DNA from: Pseudomonas sp. Tri1
GTDB taxonomy: Bacteria > Pseudomonadota > Gammaproteobacteria > Pseudomonadales > Pseudomonadaceae
Length of the DNA stretch: 64,000 bases
Assembly: GCF_017968885.1 (NCBI RefSeq)
Contig: NZ_CP072913.1
Location: 2,588,001-2,652,000, forward strand
Direction: 5' to 3'
A model generated the notes under the pieces. The model was not told the DNA's origin. It saw nothing but the letters and a program-made list of their open reading frames with translations, and did no database searches. The position numbers were made by a program, and so were the translations under genes. Below, one piece after another: positions 25,999 to 36,174 of the stretch. Positions within the stretch are counted from its first letter, which is position 1, and the number at the start of each line of letters is the position of its first letter.

Positions 25999-28900
25999 GA
26001 GTCTTGACTCCTTGAAACAGGGACGCGCAGTTGAATGGTGGTACCGCTGCCGATACTGCTGGATACGGTGGTGGTCCCTCCCAAAGTCAGGCCTCGTTCA
26101 CGCATTCCCAGCAAGCCGAGTGTCCCGGACGATTGTTCGCGTTGGTCAAAGCCTTTGCCGTTGTCGGTGATTTTCAGCGACCAGCCATTCTCGCCTTGTT
26201 CAAACGTGATATCGACCCGAGTGGCTTCGGCGTGCCGGGCGATGTTGGTCAGCGACTCCTGGGCGATGCGAAATGCGGCTGTGGCACTGGCATCGTCCAA
26301 ACGGATTTTCTGCGGGCGAATCTGCAGGTTGCAGTCGATGCCCCATTGCTGCTTGAACGTGTCGGTCAGCCATTCCAGTGAGGCGGCGATACCCATGTTG
26401 AGAATGGAAGGGCGCAGGCTGGTGGAAATGTTCCTGACCACCTGCACCGTCTGGTCGATCAGCTGCAGCAGGCGTGCGACTTGTTCACTGAGCTGGGGCA
26501 ATTGCTCGCCGTACTGGAAGCGCAGCAGTGAAGTACCCATGCGTATCGCCGTTAGATGTTGTCCGAGTTCATCGTGGATCTCCTGCGCGATCAGCTTGCG
26601 TTCCTCTTCCCGTGCACTTTCACGGCTGGACATCAATTGGCGCAGTTGCTTGTTGAGCGATGCCAGACGCAGTTCTGCCAGGCGCAGCTGGGATATATCG
26701 CGAACGACAGCCAGCACGGTGGCAATTTTTCCGCGGATATCTTGTTCGGGAACGAGACTGATGTGATAGACGCGTTGCAGGCGATGTTGCTCGGTGAGCA
26801 CATACTCATGCTCAAGGGGCTGGCCCTTTTCCACGGCCTCGATGACCGCTGCACGAAGTAATTGGCTCTGCAGGTTTTTCGGCAGAATCTCGAGCAGGTC
26901 CTTGTGCAGTAAGTCAATTTGCGGGCGATCCAACCAGGCTTCCAGTGCCGGATTGACGAACAACAGCTCTCCCGTCGGACTCAGTCGTGCAATACCATCC
27001 GGAGAGTTTTCAACCAATGTGCCGATTTCCTGCTGTCGGGCCAGTTCGTTGCGCTGGGCTTCGCGGATATCGGTAATGTTGCGAGCAATGCAAACCAGGC
27101 GATGCAGGCGTCCATTCGAGTCGGCTACCGGTACCAGGTTGAAATGGACGACGAGTGAGCGCTGGCCGCAAGGCAACTGTGCATCCAGCTCGATGGGGGC
27201 ACCCACGGCAATACAGTGCAGGCAGATCGCCTCGATGATATTGGCGGCTTCTTTCTCCAGGCACTGGCCCAACGGTTGGCCGATCATGTCCGAATGACTT
27301 TTGGCGAGCATCTCGCACAGCTTTGGATTGGCCTCCAGGCAACTGAGTTGCTGGTCGGCATCCACGGCGAGCAGGCAAAGCATGTCTTGCGAGTGGTCGA
27401 AGACTTCACGGTAACGACGTTCGCTTTGCGCCAGGTGGCTGTGGGCGCAGCTGCGCTCCCACGCGATGGCGCCAATATGACTGGCCATTTGTGCATGCTT
27501 GCGGTCCTGCTCGCTCAGCTGGGTTTCACCGCAGACGAACAACAGGATGGCCCCCATCGTGATACCGGTCTTATTGACCACCGGCTCTACCCAGCAACCT
27601 CGATAGCCTGCCTGCAAGGCGGGCTGGCTGAAAGCGAGGTCAGGGGCATCGCTCCTTAGATCACGAATGAAATGATGGTGCTCGAACAGCTCGGGATGTC
27701 GATCAAGATCTTCGGCCAGGCAGGTTTCAATCAAGGAGATGTCTGCGGCGTACGCGTGAAGGGGATCGTCGCCGGGCACAGCCTTGAAAGCCATGGCATT
27801 ACGAAATTCGGGCGTCAGGATCTCCAGGTAGGCGCTGAGCAGCGGCAGCACTTCGAGCAGGGCGTCGTTAGTGACCATCTTTTGAAAAATGGCAGAGCGC
27901 GCATTTTCGGCGCGCTCCTGCCGGCGCAACGCGCTGATGTCCTGGGCTGTGACAAGCACCCCGCAAAGCTCGCCTGTTTCGTCGTGCTCCGGTGTCAGGT
28001 TGCACAGGAAATCCCCGGAACGACCTGAATACGAGTTCGTGTTTTCCAGCAGGAACGTGTTTGCTGCGCCGGTTGATAACGTGAGTTTTACTTGCGTGCG
28101 AAAGTACTCGTCGAGCGGATCGGGTGTCGAGGTGCGTTCCATGATGTGCGTATTGGGAAAGCCTCGAGCGCGTTCAAGCTCGGGGTTGGCATAGATCTGT
28201 TGGCCAAGCCGGTTGTAGCGCAGGATGATGCTTTGTGAGTTTTTAGCCAGTGAAAGGTATTTTTTTTCGTTATTGAACAATGCCTGGCGCAGGGCAAGAT
28301 GTTCACTGATGTCTTCCAGTTGCGATACAAAGTAAAGCGCTTGGGCTTGGGAGTTACGGGCGATGCCTACCGTCAAGCGTGCCCACAGGGTGCTGCCGTC
28401 TTTGCGAATGTAGCGTTTTTCCAGGGTCAGGCTGGTGCGTTGGCCCTGGATGAGCCTGTGTAATTCGTCCTTACTGACATCGGCGTCGTCCGGATGAGTC
28501 AAGCGCTGGAACGACGTGGCGCGAAGTTCTTCTTCGGTGTAGCCGAGCATCTGGCACAGCATTCGATTGGCTGCGATCCATTCACCGCTCATTCGCAGTA
28601 AGGCCAGGCCCGTGCCGGCGGAGTCGAACGCCAGGCGATAATCCTGTTCGGCAAGGTGGAGGTGTTCGGCGCGGCGGACTTTTATCAGGTAGGTGGACTG
28701 ATGTGCTTTGTAGTCGAGCTGCACACTCAGCGTGTCGCCATTGGCCGACAGACTCTGGAAATGCCAGCTCCCCTTCAGTCGTGCATGGGTGAGATGCTGT
28801 TCGAACGTCAGCGGTTTTAGAGAAAACAGGGTGGGCAAGGGAGCAAGGGAGGCGGCGGTCTCGCTCAACCCTAACAATGCGCTGGCGCAGTCATCCATGA

Positions 28901-29000
28901 TGAGCAGCACCCCTTGGGCATCCAGCAACAAGACACCCACGTCATCCGCGTCCTGCGTGAACGGCGCTGCTACCGCCATGGCTGAATCCATTCGCCTCAT
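25995..29000 (-). CDS. Multi-PAS sensor histidine kinase (HisKA_3 type)
   Basis: A cytoplasmic kinase of about 1000 residues without membrane segments. Several PAS domains can be seen, for example GVLLIMDDCASALLGLSET, FDSAGTGLALLRMSGEWIAA with a PAC tail KDGSTLWARLTVG, a GAF-like central part (PVVNKTGITMGAILLFVCG) and two more PAS units. The C-terminal module has EERKLIAQEIHDELGQHLTA with His809, then ESLTNIARHAEA, DNGKGFD and GLLGMRERG, the NarX/UhpB-type ATPase. Possible starts are 29000, 28991 and 28979; 28991 is best spaced from AGAGG. It is coupled to the NarL-type regulator. The signal is unknown, though PAS sensors often bind haem, flavin or small molecules. Confidence 0.9.
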   Translation of the reverse strand: MRRMDSAMAVAAPFTQDADDVGVLLLDAQGVLLIMDDCASALLGLSETAASLAPLPTLFSLKPLTFEQHLTHARLKGSWHFQSLSANGDTLSVQLDYKAHQSTYLIKVRRAEHLHLAEQDYRLAFDSAGTGLALLRMSGEWIAANRMLCQMLGYTEEELRATSFQRLTHPDDADVSKDELHRLIQGQRTSLTLEKRYIRKDGSTLWARLTVGIARNSQAQALYFVSQLEDISEHLALRQALFNNEKKYLSLAKNSQSIILRYNRLGQQIYANPELERARGFPNTHIMERTSTPDPLDEYFRTQVKLTLSTGAANTFLLENTNSYSGRSGDFLCNLTPEHDETGELCGVLVTAQDISALRRQERAENARSAIFQKMVTNDALLEVLPLLSAYLEILTPEFRNAMAFKAVPGDDPLHAYAADISLIETCLAEDLDRHPELFEHHHFIRDLRSDAPDLAFSQPALQAGYRGCWVEPVVNKTGITMGAILLFVCGETQLSEQDRKHAQMASHIGAIAWERSCAHSHLAQSERRYREVFDHSQDMLCLLAVDADQQLSCLEANPKLCEMLAKSHSDMIGQPLGQCLEKEAANIIEAICLHCIAVGAPIELDAQLPCGQRSLVVHFNLVPVADSNGRLHRLVCIARNITDIREAQRNELARQQEIGTLVENSPDGIARLSPTGELLFVNPALEAWLDRPQIDLLHKDLLEILPKNLQSQLLRAAVIEAVEKGQPLEHEYVLTEQHRLQRVYHISLVPEQDIRGKIATVLAVVRDISQLRLAELRLASLNKQLRQLMSSRESAREEERKLIAQEIHDELGQHLTAIRMGTSLLRFQYGEQLPQLSEQVARLLQLIDQTVQVVRNISTSLRPSILNMGIAASLEWLTDTFKQQWGIDCNLQIRPQKIRLDDASATAAFRIAQESLTNIARHAEATRVDITFEQGENGWSLKITDNGKGFDQREQSSGTLGLLGMRERGLTLGGTTTVSSSIGSGTTIQLRVPVSRSQDS

Positions 29001-29215
29001 CCTCTGGTAACCCGTTCTTGAGCATAGCTTAAGTCGTTGGGAACGAAATCGAGTGTTCGACTATGGTCATAAGGCTGTCCACGGGTTTTTGATCGATGCT
29101 TGCCATACCTGCAAGGTTGTTCAACTGGCGGACGAAAGGAGAGGGTTCCCTTGGACAGGAATCAAGGATGAGACCACAATGATGTCGTTGTGATATCAAT
29201 TGTGCGGCCAACGCA

Positions 29216-32128
29216 ATGAGCGTGCCTATGCAAGCAGCTTCAAGGAAAAAGGTCAGTTTGCGCACATGGATCTGGCGGGCGTTTGCCAGTACCAGCCTGT
29301 TGCCGCTCGTCTTGGTGGAAGGCGTGCTGATCACCACCTATTTCATCACCAATCAGTCCATTCGAAGCTCCCAGATCGAGTACCTGCATCAAAGTGCGAC
29401 ACGAGACATACAGGTATCGGTTCAGCAAAATGCGCTGTTGGTGCAAGGTCAACTGGAGCAGATTCACAATGCGATTGGCCTTTATGCCAAGGCCACTGAA
29501 CATGAACTCACCGAAAACCACCACCCCGTGGCGGCATCGCTTTCAGTAAGTGCCGACGGTGTCCGTTACAGCGCAGCCAATGACGGGGCGTCTGCCTCGT
29601 TTTATTCGAATGTCACCCCGTTGGGAAAACACGACCTCTATAAAGTCTCTCTTCTGGCGAATCAGGATTTCATGATGAAGCAGTTGAAGGACGGGGATCC
29701 TCTGATTGCCAGCATCTATTTCAATAGTTGGGACAGCTATAACCGGATTTATCCCTGGTTCAATACGCTCAAGCAGTACCCGCATGATATGGACATCACC
29801 CAATACAACTTCTACTACTTGGCCGATGCAAAACATAACCCGGATAAAAAAGTAGTCTGGACGGATGTCTACCTGGATCCTGCCGGCCAGGGGTGGATGA
29901 TGTCTGCCATTGCGCCGGTTTACAGCGCAGACTTCCTGGAGGGCGTAGCCGGGGTCGACGTAACGGTCGATGGCATCTTGAAGCGAATAGAGCAGTTGAA
30001 GATGCCTTGGGATGGCTACCTGATGCTGGTCAACAACAAGCTCGATATCATGGCCGTACCCGAGGCGGGGCAGCGTGATTTTTCCCTGCAAGCCGTCGAG
30101 AACCAGCCCGCTGGAGAGCCTGTCGAGCGCGAGCGCTTGCAATCGCCGGATTTGAACCTCGCCCGTCATCCGGATCTCGCCAGTCTCAACAAGAACTTAC
30201 CCGACCACCCAGAAGGTCTCGTTGCGCTGACATTGAATGGGCGGCCGCATCTGCTCGCCTGGAGTGCTATCCCTTCCACCGGCTGGTTCTTGCTGGCAGT
30301 GGTGGATGAAGCCGCGGTCATGCAGGAAACCAATCTGCTGGCCAGTCATTACCGCGAAGTGGGGTATCTGTTGGTCGCGGGCTTGGTTCTGTTCTATGCC
30401 TTGTTCTTCGCCTTCATGTGGTGGCGTACACGAGACCTCAGTCGCCAGTTGAGCACGCCGGTGCAAGGCGTCTCACGAATGATGCGAGAGATTGGTCGGG
30501 GTAACTGGCAGCCGGCGACAACTCCTTCCGATATCATCGAACTGTCGTCAATGTCCAACCAGGCACTGGGGATGGGCAGGCAGTTGGCCCAGGCCGAGTT
30601 CATTCGCAGTTCCACGCAGCAGCGTCTTGAGTTGGTCATGGAGAGTTTTGCCGAAGGGCTTTGGGAGTACTACCCGAAACGGCAGCGTTTCATTCTCAAG
30701 GGGGCCTTGTGCCAACGCTTCGGCTTTGCCGCCAACGAAGTGCCGATGGCGACTCTGCTGGAGAACATTCCCATTGAGGATCGGCAGACCTTTACGCAGT
30801 TCCTGGAAGAGGCCAGGGGCAGTGCAAGCGTGGCGCCGGAAGTGGAGTTCCGGATCCGCGACGTACATGGAAAACTGATCTGGATACTTTGCCGGGGCCG
30901 TACGCTGGAACCCTCCCGGCTTGATGATTCCGATGTCGTGGTCGTGGCGTGTGTCGACATCACGACACTCAAGCAGACTCAGTTGGATCTGCGAGAGAAG
31001 ACCTTGGAGGCAGAAGCCGCCAGTACTGCCAAATCCAAATTCATCTCCAGCATGAGCCATGAGTTGCGTACGCCATTGAACGCGATCTACGGGTTTGCCC
31101 AGTTGGGGCTCATGCAGTCACCTGCCCAGGCTTCGCAGCAGACGAGCAATCTGCAGGAAATCATCGAGGCCAGTGAACACCTCATGCAGTTGGTTGATGA
31201 CTTGCTTGAACTCTCCAGCTTGCAGGCCGAGAAGCCCCTGCTGGACCTCAAGCCCGTGCATGTGGCAAGCCTGTTATCCAACTGCGCTGACATGGTCCAG
31301 CAGCAAGTCTCGGCGCACGGCCAGACCTTGCACATCAATGTTCCCCTGGATACCTGGCATGTCTGGGCGGATAAGCGCCGTCTCAAGCAGGTCCTGATCA
31401 ATCTGTTATCCAATGCAATCAAGTACAACCGGCCCGGCGGAGATATCACTCTGGGGGCCTTGGCTGTCGAGGACGGAGCCAGGCTTCGACTTTATGTAAC
31501 GGATACCGGGATGGGCATTTCTCCGGCTTTGCAGGGCGAGCTTTTCAGGCCCTTCCAGCGCTTGGGCAAAGAGAACTCTTCCATCCAGGGAACTGGCATT
31601 GGCTTGGCGCTGTGCCGAGACTTGGCGCTGCTGATGCACGGCACCATGGGCTTGGAAAGCAACGTCGAAGTGGGGACGACTTTCTGGATCGATCTGTGTT
31701 CGTCGGCTTTTCCTGTGCCCGGGAGCGCATCCAACGTGTCGACGATAGCCCTGCCAAGGGTCCTGCTGGTGAGTAAAAACGCCGAGGATGGTCAGACGGT
31801 TCGAGAGGCGTTAGCCGGCGATTTTGAGTTGGAGTGGGTCAATACGTTGCCCGACGCCAGCCTCGTGCTCGACTCCACAACGGTCCGTGTATTGATCGTC
31901 GCCACTGCGGACTCTGTGCCTGTGCTGCACACTTTTTTCAACGGCTTGCGCACCAGTATCGCAACGACTGCCATGTCGATCGTCGTGGTCCGTGCGGCTG
32001 CCGATCACGCTTCGATGAGCCACCTGGAATGCCAGGCCATCGTGTCTTCTCCCTTGGAGATGCAGAGTATTCGTAGTCTGGTATTGACGCTCGCCATGGG
32101 GAGGGCAGATGCATGTTTTCCAAAATAA
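29216..32128 (+). CDS. Membrane sensor kinase with Cache-like periplasmic domain and pseudo-receiver tail
   Basis: A 970-residue inner-membrane kinase. Membrane segments lie at about 22-48 and 383-405. The periplasmic 330 residues have dCache features (FNSWDSYNRIYPWFNTLKQY, GVAGVDVTVDGILKRIEQLK, LLAWSAIPSTGWFLLAVVDE). A HAMP-like linker and a PAS-like region follow, then HisKA with His615 in SSMSHELRTPLNAI, NLLSNAIKYN, DTGMGISP and GTGIGLALCRDL. The last 130 residues are receiver-like (VLLVSKNAEDGQTVREAL) but lack a phospho-acceptor Asp at the expected site (VRVLIVATADSVP). It overlaps the next gene by 16 bases, so its product is the likely partner. Confidence 0.88.
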   Translation: MSVPMQAASRKKVSLRTWIWRAFASTSLLPLVLVEGVLITTYFITNQSIRSSQIEYLHQSATRDIQVSVQQNALLVQGQLEQIHNAIGLYAKATEHELTENHHPVAASLSVSADGVRYSAANDGASASFYSNVTPLGKHDLYKVSLLANQDFMMKQLKDGDPLIASIYFNSWDSYNRIYPWFNTLKQYPHDMDITQYNFYYLADAKHNPDKKVVWTDVYLDPAGQGWMMSAIAPVYSADFLEGVAGVDVTVDGILKRIEQLKMPWDGYLMLVNNKLDIMAVPEAGQRDFSLQAVENQPAGEPVERERLQSPDLNLARHPDLASLNKNLPDHPEGLVALTLNGRPHLLAWSAIPSTGWFLLAVVDEAAVMQETNLLASHYREVGYLLVAGLVLFYALFFAFMWWRTRDLSRQLSTPVQGVSRMMREIGRGNWQPATTPSDIIELSSMSNQALGMGRQLAQAEFIRSSTQQRLELVMESFAEGLWEYYPKRQRFILKGALCQRFGFAANEVPMATLLENIPIEDRQTFTQFLEEARGSASVAPEVEFRIRDVHGKLIWILCRGRTLEPSRLDDSDVVVVACVDITTLKQTQLDLREKTLEAEAASTAKSKFISSMSHELRTPLNAIYGFAQLGLMQSPAQASQQTSNLQEIIEASEHLMQLVDDLLELSSLQAEKPLLDLKPVHVASLLSNCADMVQQQVSAHGQTLHINVPLDTWHVWADKRRLKQVLINLLSNAIKYNRPGGDITLGALAVEDGARLRLYVTDTGMGISPALQGELFRPFQRLGKENSSIQGTGIGLALCRDLALLMHGTMGLESNVEVGTTFWIDLCSSAFPVPGSASNVSTIALPRVLLVSKNAEDGQTVREALAGDFELEWVNTLPDASLVLDSTTVRVLIVATADSVPVLHTFFNGLRTSIATTAMSIVVVRAAADHASMSHLECQAIVSSPLEMQSIRSLVLTLAMGRADACFPK

Positions 32129-33174
32129 ATGCTGAAAGCAGGATCGTCATTATCGACGATGTGGCCACCAATCTGCGGCTTCTGGATTCCTGCTTGCGAG
32201 CCGTGGGCCTGAATAACATCACGACATTCAGCGACTCTGGCGAAGGACTGGACTGGCTGCTTTCGAACGCCTGGGACCTGCTGTTGCTGGACCTGGACAT
32301 GCCCGCGCCCGATGGTTTTGAAATCCTTGATCGCCTCAGTACACGCGACCGCACTGAGTCACCGGTCATCATCGTAACGGCCTTGAATGATCAGCAGAAC
32401 CGGCGAAAAGGACTGGAAAAGGGCGCGAACGACTTCATCTCCAAACCCATAGATCTACCCGAAGTGCTGCTCCGGGTGCGAAATTGCCTGGAGCTGGCGC
32501 AGGCGGCGAAGCTGCTGCGCGACGTCAATGCTGAACTCGAGCGCAAAGTGGAGTTACGCACGGCCCAGCTGGCTTCCAGCTACAAGGCCATCAGCAGCAG
32601 CTTGAGTCGAGCCGCCAGCTATCGCGACGACGACACGGGGCACCACATTGTCCGTATTGGCGAGTCTGCTGCGTTGTTGGCCAAGGCCATCGGCATGCCC
32701 GCTCAATGGTGCGAGCTTATGAGGATGGCTGCGCCGATGCACGATGTGGGAAAAATCGGCATTCAAGATGTCATTCTGCAAAAGCCTGGCGCTCTGACGC
32801 CGCAAGAACGGACGATCATGCAGGAGCATGCGCGCATTGGTTATGAAATCCTGCATGACCCAGAGGGTTCGCCGTTGACGGACCTGGCCGCGGAAATTGC
32901 CCTGTCCCATCACGAACGCTGGGATGGCACGGGCTACCCCAAGGGCTTGCGGGGTAAGGAGATCCCGTTATCCGCAAGGATTGTGGCGATATGTGATGTG
33001 TATGACGCCATAAGGATGCCTCGAGCCTATAAACAGGCTTGGGATATCGAGAGTTCGAGGCGATTTATCATCGAACAAGCGGGTTCCCACTTCGATCCTT
33101 TCCTGGTGGACATCTTTTGTAATCTCTTTGACGAAGTAGATCGCTTACGCCTGGCCGATGCGCGAGAGGGCTGA
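32113..33174 (+). CDS. Response regulator with HD-GYP phosphodiesterase output
   Basis: A 353-residue protein: receiver with Asp60 in LLLLDLDMPAPDGFEIL, Thr in IVTALND and Lys in ISKPIDLP, a coiled linker, then an HD-GYP domain with His210-Asp211 in MHDVGKIGIQD and HHERWDGTGYP at 266-276. All metal ligands I can judge are present, so it should hydrolyse c-di-GMP on phosphorylation. Its start lies inside the Cache-kinase gene. It ends 10 bases before the convergent DUF4132-type gene. Confidence 0.93.
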   Translation: MFSKINAESRIVIIDDVATNLRLLDSCLRAVGLNNITTFSDSGEGLDWLLSNAWDLLLLDLDMPAPDGFEILDRLSTRDRTESPVIIVTALNDQQNRRKGLEKGANDFISKPIDLPEVLLRVRNCLELAQAAKLLRDVNAELERKVELRTAQLASSYKAISSSLSRAASYRDDDTGHHIVRIGESAALLAKAIGMPAQWCELMRMAAPMHDVGKIGIQDVILQKPGALTPQERTIMQEHARIGYEILHDPEGSPLTDLAAEIALSHHERWDGTGYPKGLRGKEIPLSARIVAICDVYDAIRMPRAYKQAWDIESSRRFIIEQAGSHFDPFLVDIFCNLFDEVDRLRLADAREG

Positions 33175-33184
33175 TTGATGTCGT

Positions 33185-36142
33185 TCAGGCGTCGATGGCG
33201 TGCCCGGCTCCCGGTATATCCGTGCGCTGTATCTGCTCCAGTATCAGGCTGTCGGTGATGTTCAGGTCGTCCAGCAGCAGAAACATCTTGCTCAGCACCT
33301 CGGCCATTTTCTTGTCGGTGTCGGCGAACGGCAGGTAGAACTCCGTAGAGCTGCTGCCGGCAGGCACGATGCACAGGTAGTTGCCGGGTTCAATATGGAT
33401 GGCTGCGCTGCCCAGATGGATGCGGTAGTTCGCACGCTGGCCGGTAATGAATAGAAAATTCCCTTCGCATTTAACGTTTCGTAACCCCAGACCCTGGATC
33501 AACTCGCCGACCAGTTCGGCGCGTCGTTGCAAGGTTTCGTTGCTGGTGCTGTAGCCGTCTGCGGCGTGGGCCACGGAAACCAGCAGGTCGGCGTCACGCA
33601 TGATTTCCGAGAACAGCAGCGGCGGTACTTGCTCAAGGGGGATGGCTTTCTGGTCGCGGTAGAACGCAATCGTGTCGAAGGTAAAGTGTTCTGTTTCCGA
33701 AAGGTAATGGCCGGTGTCCAGAAAGTTGAACATGGCGTAGATGCCGTGTTCTTTGCTTTCGTAATAGATGTCCTCGACGCTTGAGGTCGACCAGTTGCGG
33801 ACCTGCAGCAACCGGGCGGCTACTTTGCCTTTCAGGCGATGGCCGGCGAATCGGTTGGACCACAAGCCAGTGTCTCGCTCGGCAGGTGTCAGCAGGTACA
33901 ACTCGCGAAAGGCCTGTTTGAACGGCTGCACGCGGCGATGGGTGACCACTTCTTTCTGCCAGGCCGACAGTTGTCCCGCCGTGAACAGATGAAAGGGGTG
34001 AGCAATACGCAGGTGCTTTTCAGCGACGTGTTGGCGGCCTTCAAGGTCTGTCACCGTCAGCGTCGCGGTGTCGAGCCAGCCCAGCGCAGCGTCGTCGGCC
34101 TGCATGATCAGCTGTTCCAGCAGCAGGCGAACCGCGGGCATTTTCAACAGCGGCTTCAGCTCGTCCAGCGCCAGGCTTTCGCCGCTGCTCATCATTGCTT
34201 CCAGGGTGCGGCAGAAGCGGGCGATCTGTTCCTTGAGCTGGGTTTGCTGCGTTTTGAGGGCGATGAAGTCGGCGTGCTTGCGAATCGCAGGCGGTGCGGT
34301 CTTGAGTGTCTTGCCGGCTTTGCAGATGTGCAACGTGGGCGACAAGCCGTCGATGACGAGCGTGATGTCATAGCCATCGATGGTGGCGGCCGTCAGGGCG
34401 GATTCGGCGATCTCCGATTCCATGGCCCATTCCAGGCGAATCGCCGAGGGGTAACCGGCGACACGCGCCAGGTTTTCCAGGCCTGCCTGCACCGCTGCAT
34501 GGGAGTTGGCCTGTCGTTGAGCTCCGTATTTACACACCTCCTTGTGCAGCTTCTTGAGCGTCAGATAGCGCTGGCGTACGTCGTCCGGACCCGAGATGGG
34601 CAGTACGCCATAAATGCGCATGGCCGGCTGTGCGTGGCGGGTCAATTTCTTTTCCAGCGCCGATCGGCCGATGCCCTGGTAGGCGTCGAGTAGCACACGG
34701 GTCTCGGGAAACGCCCAGTGCGAGGGTTCGAGTGCCGCGAGGTATTCGCGCAGGTGGTCTGGGTCGGCTTCGGCCAGGGCCTTGTCCAGCAGGTAACGGT
34801 CCACCACACCCACGGTTTCATCCGGCGTATTGGGCAGGTCGCTGCCCCAGCCGGACCGAGGTGCCAGGGCAATGTTCAGGTATTCACGCTGGAAGGCTTG
34901 CAGATCACTCCAATCGAGCGCGTCGAGCACCACTCGACTGGCTTGTCCGGCGTAGGGCAGGGCGGTGAGCAGGGTATTTCTTGAAAAGCCGGACAACGCC
35001 GCGCGCAGCTCTGCTGATTGGGTCCTGGGCAAATCCTGAAGCAGTAGAAAGCATTGGAGCACCGCAGCCGTATCGCCGAAGCTATCGAAGTCATCCGGCG
35101 TCATGCCCAGTCGTTCGATCACCGCCAGGGCCTGCAGCAACCAGCGGGACTGATATACCTCTACCAAACGGAAGGTGTCAGCCAGCTTCTCAGCATTATC
35201 GGGCAGTCCAGCCAGGGCGTCCTCGACGTAACGAACGGTGAAGCTCGCCAGTATAGGATGCACTGCAATGGGTTCTTCAGAGGGGATGTCATCGCTCTGC
35301 GGCGACTCATCATCGATGCTTTCGTTTTCCGTGGCCTCGTCGTTTGAATCGTCCTCATCGAACGCTTCATCGGCGTACTGATTCAGGTCCACATCATCGC
35401 TGTCCAGTCCGGCATCGTCTGAGTAGAACATCATGGCGCGGCCCCAGGTATTGGCCGCCCGGACGAAGCGAGGGTAGTCGAGGCGGCCCGCTTCCAGCAG
35501 GCCCAGCGCAATGCGCTGGATTTCCTTGTGCGCGTAGATATACGCGTCGGCGATTTTCCTTGGTTCTTCATCAGGCGCAGAAGAGGGCTGCACGCGGTTC
35601 CAGCTGCCGTCCAGCAACCATTCGGCGACGGTCTGCCAGGCCAGGGTGGGCGGGTAATTACTCAAGCGATTGAGGCAGGCCTGAACGTCGGGGAAGGCCC
35701 AGGCCTGGTCCGGACTTCTTCGGTAATAGGCAGGGCCATCTTCGTCAGTAGGCAATGGATAGTCACTGTCCTCGAAGGCAAATTGCAGCATGTGCTGCAG
35801 TCGCGCGCCGATCTGCTCCAGTGCATAGGCATCGGGGTGAGCCGTGATCCACGTATCGCAGAGTCGATATTGCAGGCCATAGCGTTGTTGATCGCGGCGG
35901 TCCTCCAAATCCTCCCAAACGGTCGGGAACACAAAACCATCAGCCAATGCTTTGGGCCCGTCCTGGGGATGCTGCCTGACCCAGTCATCGGCTATGGGCA
36001 GGAAGTCGATGCTGTCCCAGAAGTCGAGCTCGAATTCGTCATATCGACTGAGCTCGGGATAGTCATCCAGCGCCCTATCACAAAATGCTCGCAGCGCAGC
36101 GAGGCGTGTGGCTTGTTCGGGCGTAGGACGGCGTGATTGCAT
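33185..36142 (-). CDS. Large DUF4132/MolR-type protein of unknown function
   Basis: A 985-residue soluble protein. The C-terminal half carries the conserved blocks I recall from DUF4132 (MolR-like) proteins: FKQAFRELYLLTPAE, SNRFAGHRLKG, PPLLFSEIMRDADLLVSVAH, then YRIHLGSAAIHIEPGNYLCI and LPFADTDKKMAEVLSKMFLL. The N-terminal half is not recognised. A strongly acidic linker of about 45 residues (around 35270-35400) separates the two. The start at 36142 is preferred; a TTG at 36178 overlaps the upstream stop. The small gene upstream is probably co-transcribed. The biochemical function of the family is unknown; in E. coli MolR was linked to molybdate regulation, which is not safe to transfer. 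Confidence 0.75.
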   Translation of the reverse strand: MQSRRPTPEQATRLAALRAFCDRALDDYPELSRYDEFELDFWDSIDFLPIADDWVRQHPQDGPKALADGFVFPTVWEDLEDRRDQQRYGLQYRLCDTWITAHPDAYALEQIGARLQHMLQFAFEDSDYPLPTDEDGPAYYRRSPDQAWAFPDVQACLNRLSNYPPTLAWQTVAEWLLDGSWNRVQPSSAPDEEPRKIADAYIYAHKEIQRIALGLLEAGRLDYPRFVRAANTWGRAMMFYSDDAGLDSDDVDLNQYADEAFDEDDSNDEATENESIDDESPQSDDIPSEEPIAVHPILASFTVRYVEDALAGLPDNAEKLADTFRLVEVYQSRWLLQALAVIERLGMTPDDFDSFGDTAAVLQCFLLLQDLPRTQSAELRAALSGFSRNTLLTALPYAGQASRVVLDALDWSDLQAFQREYLNIALAPRSGWGSDLPNTPDETVGVVDRYLLDKALAEADPDHLREYLAALEPSHWAFPETRVLLDAYQGIGRSALEKKLTRHAQPAMRIYGVLPISGPDDVRQRYLTLKKLHKEVCKYGAQRQANSHAAVQAGLENLARVAGYPSAIRLEWAMESEIAESALTAATIDGYDITLVIDGLSPTLHICKAGKTLKTAPPAIRKHADFIALKTQQTQLKEQIARFCRTLEAMMSSGESLALDELKPLLKMPAVRLLLEQLIMQADDAALGWLDTATLTVTDLEGRQHVAEKHLRIAHPFHLFTAGQLSAWQKEVVTHRRVQPFKQAFRELYLLTPAERDTGLWSNRFAGHRLKGKVAARLLQVRNWSTSSVEDIYYESKEHGIYAMFNFLDTGHYLSETEHFTFDTIAFYRDQKAIPLEQVPPLLFSEIMRDADLLVSVAHAADGYSTSNETLQRRAELVGELIQGLGLRNVKCEGNFLFITGQRANYRIHLGSAAIHIEPGNYLCIVPAGSSSTEFYLPFADTDKKMAEVLSKMFLLLDDLNITDSLILEQIQRTDIPGAGHAIDA

Positions 36143-36174
36143 GAGGGTATCCGAGCAAAAGTGAGCGACGAGGA

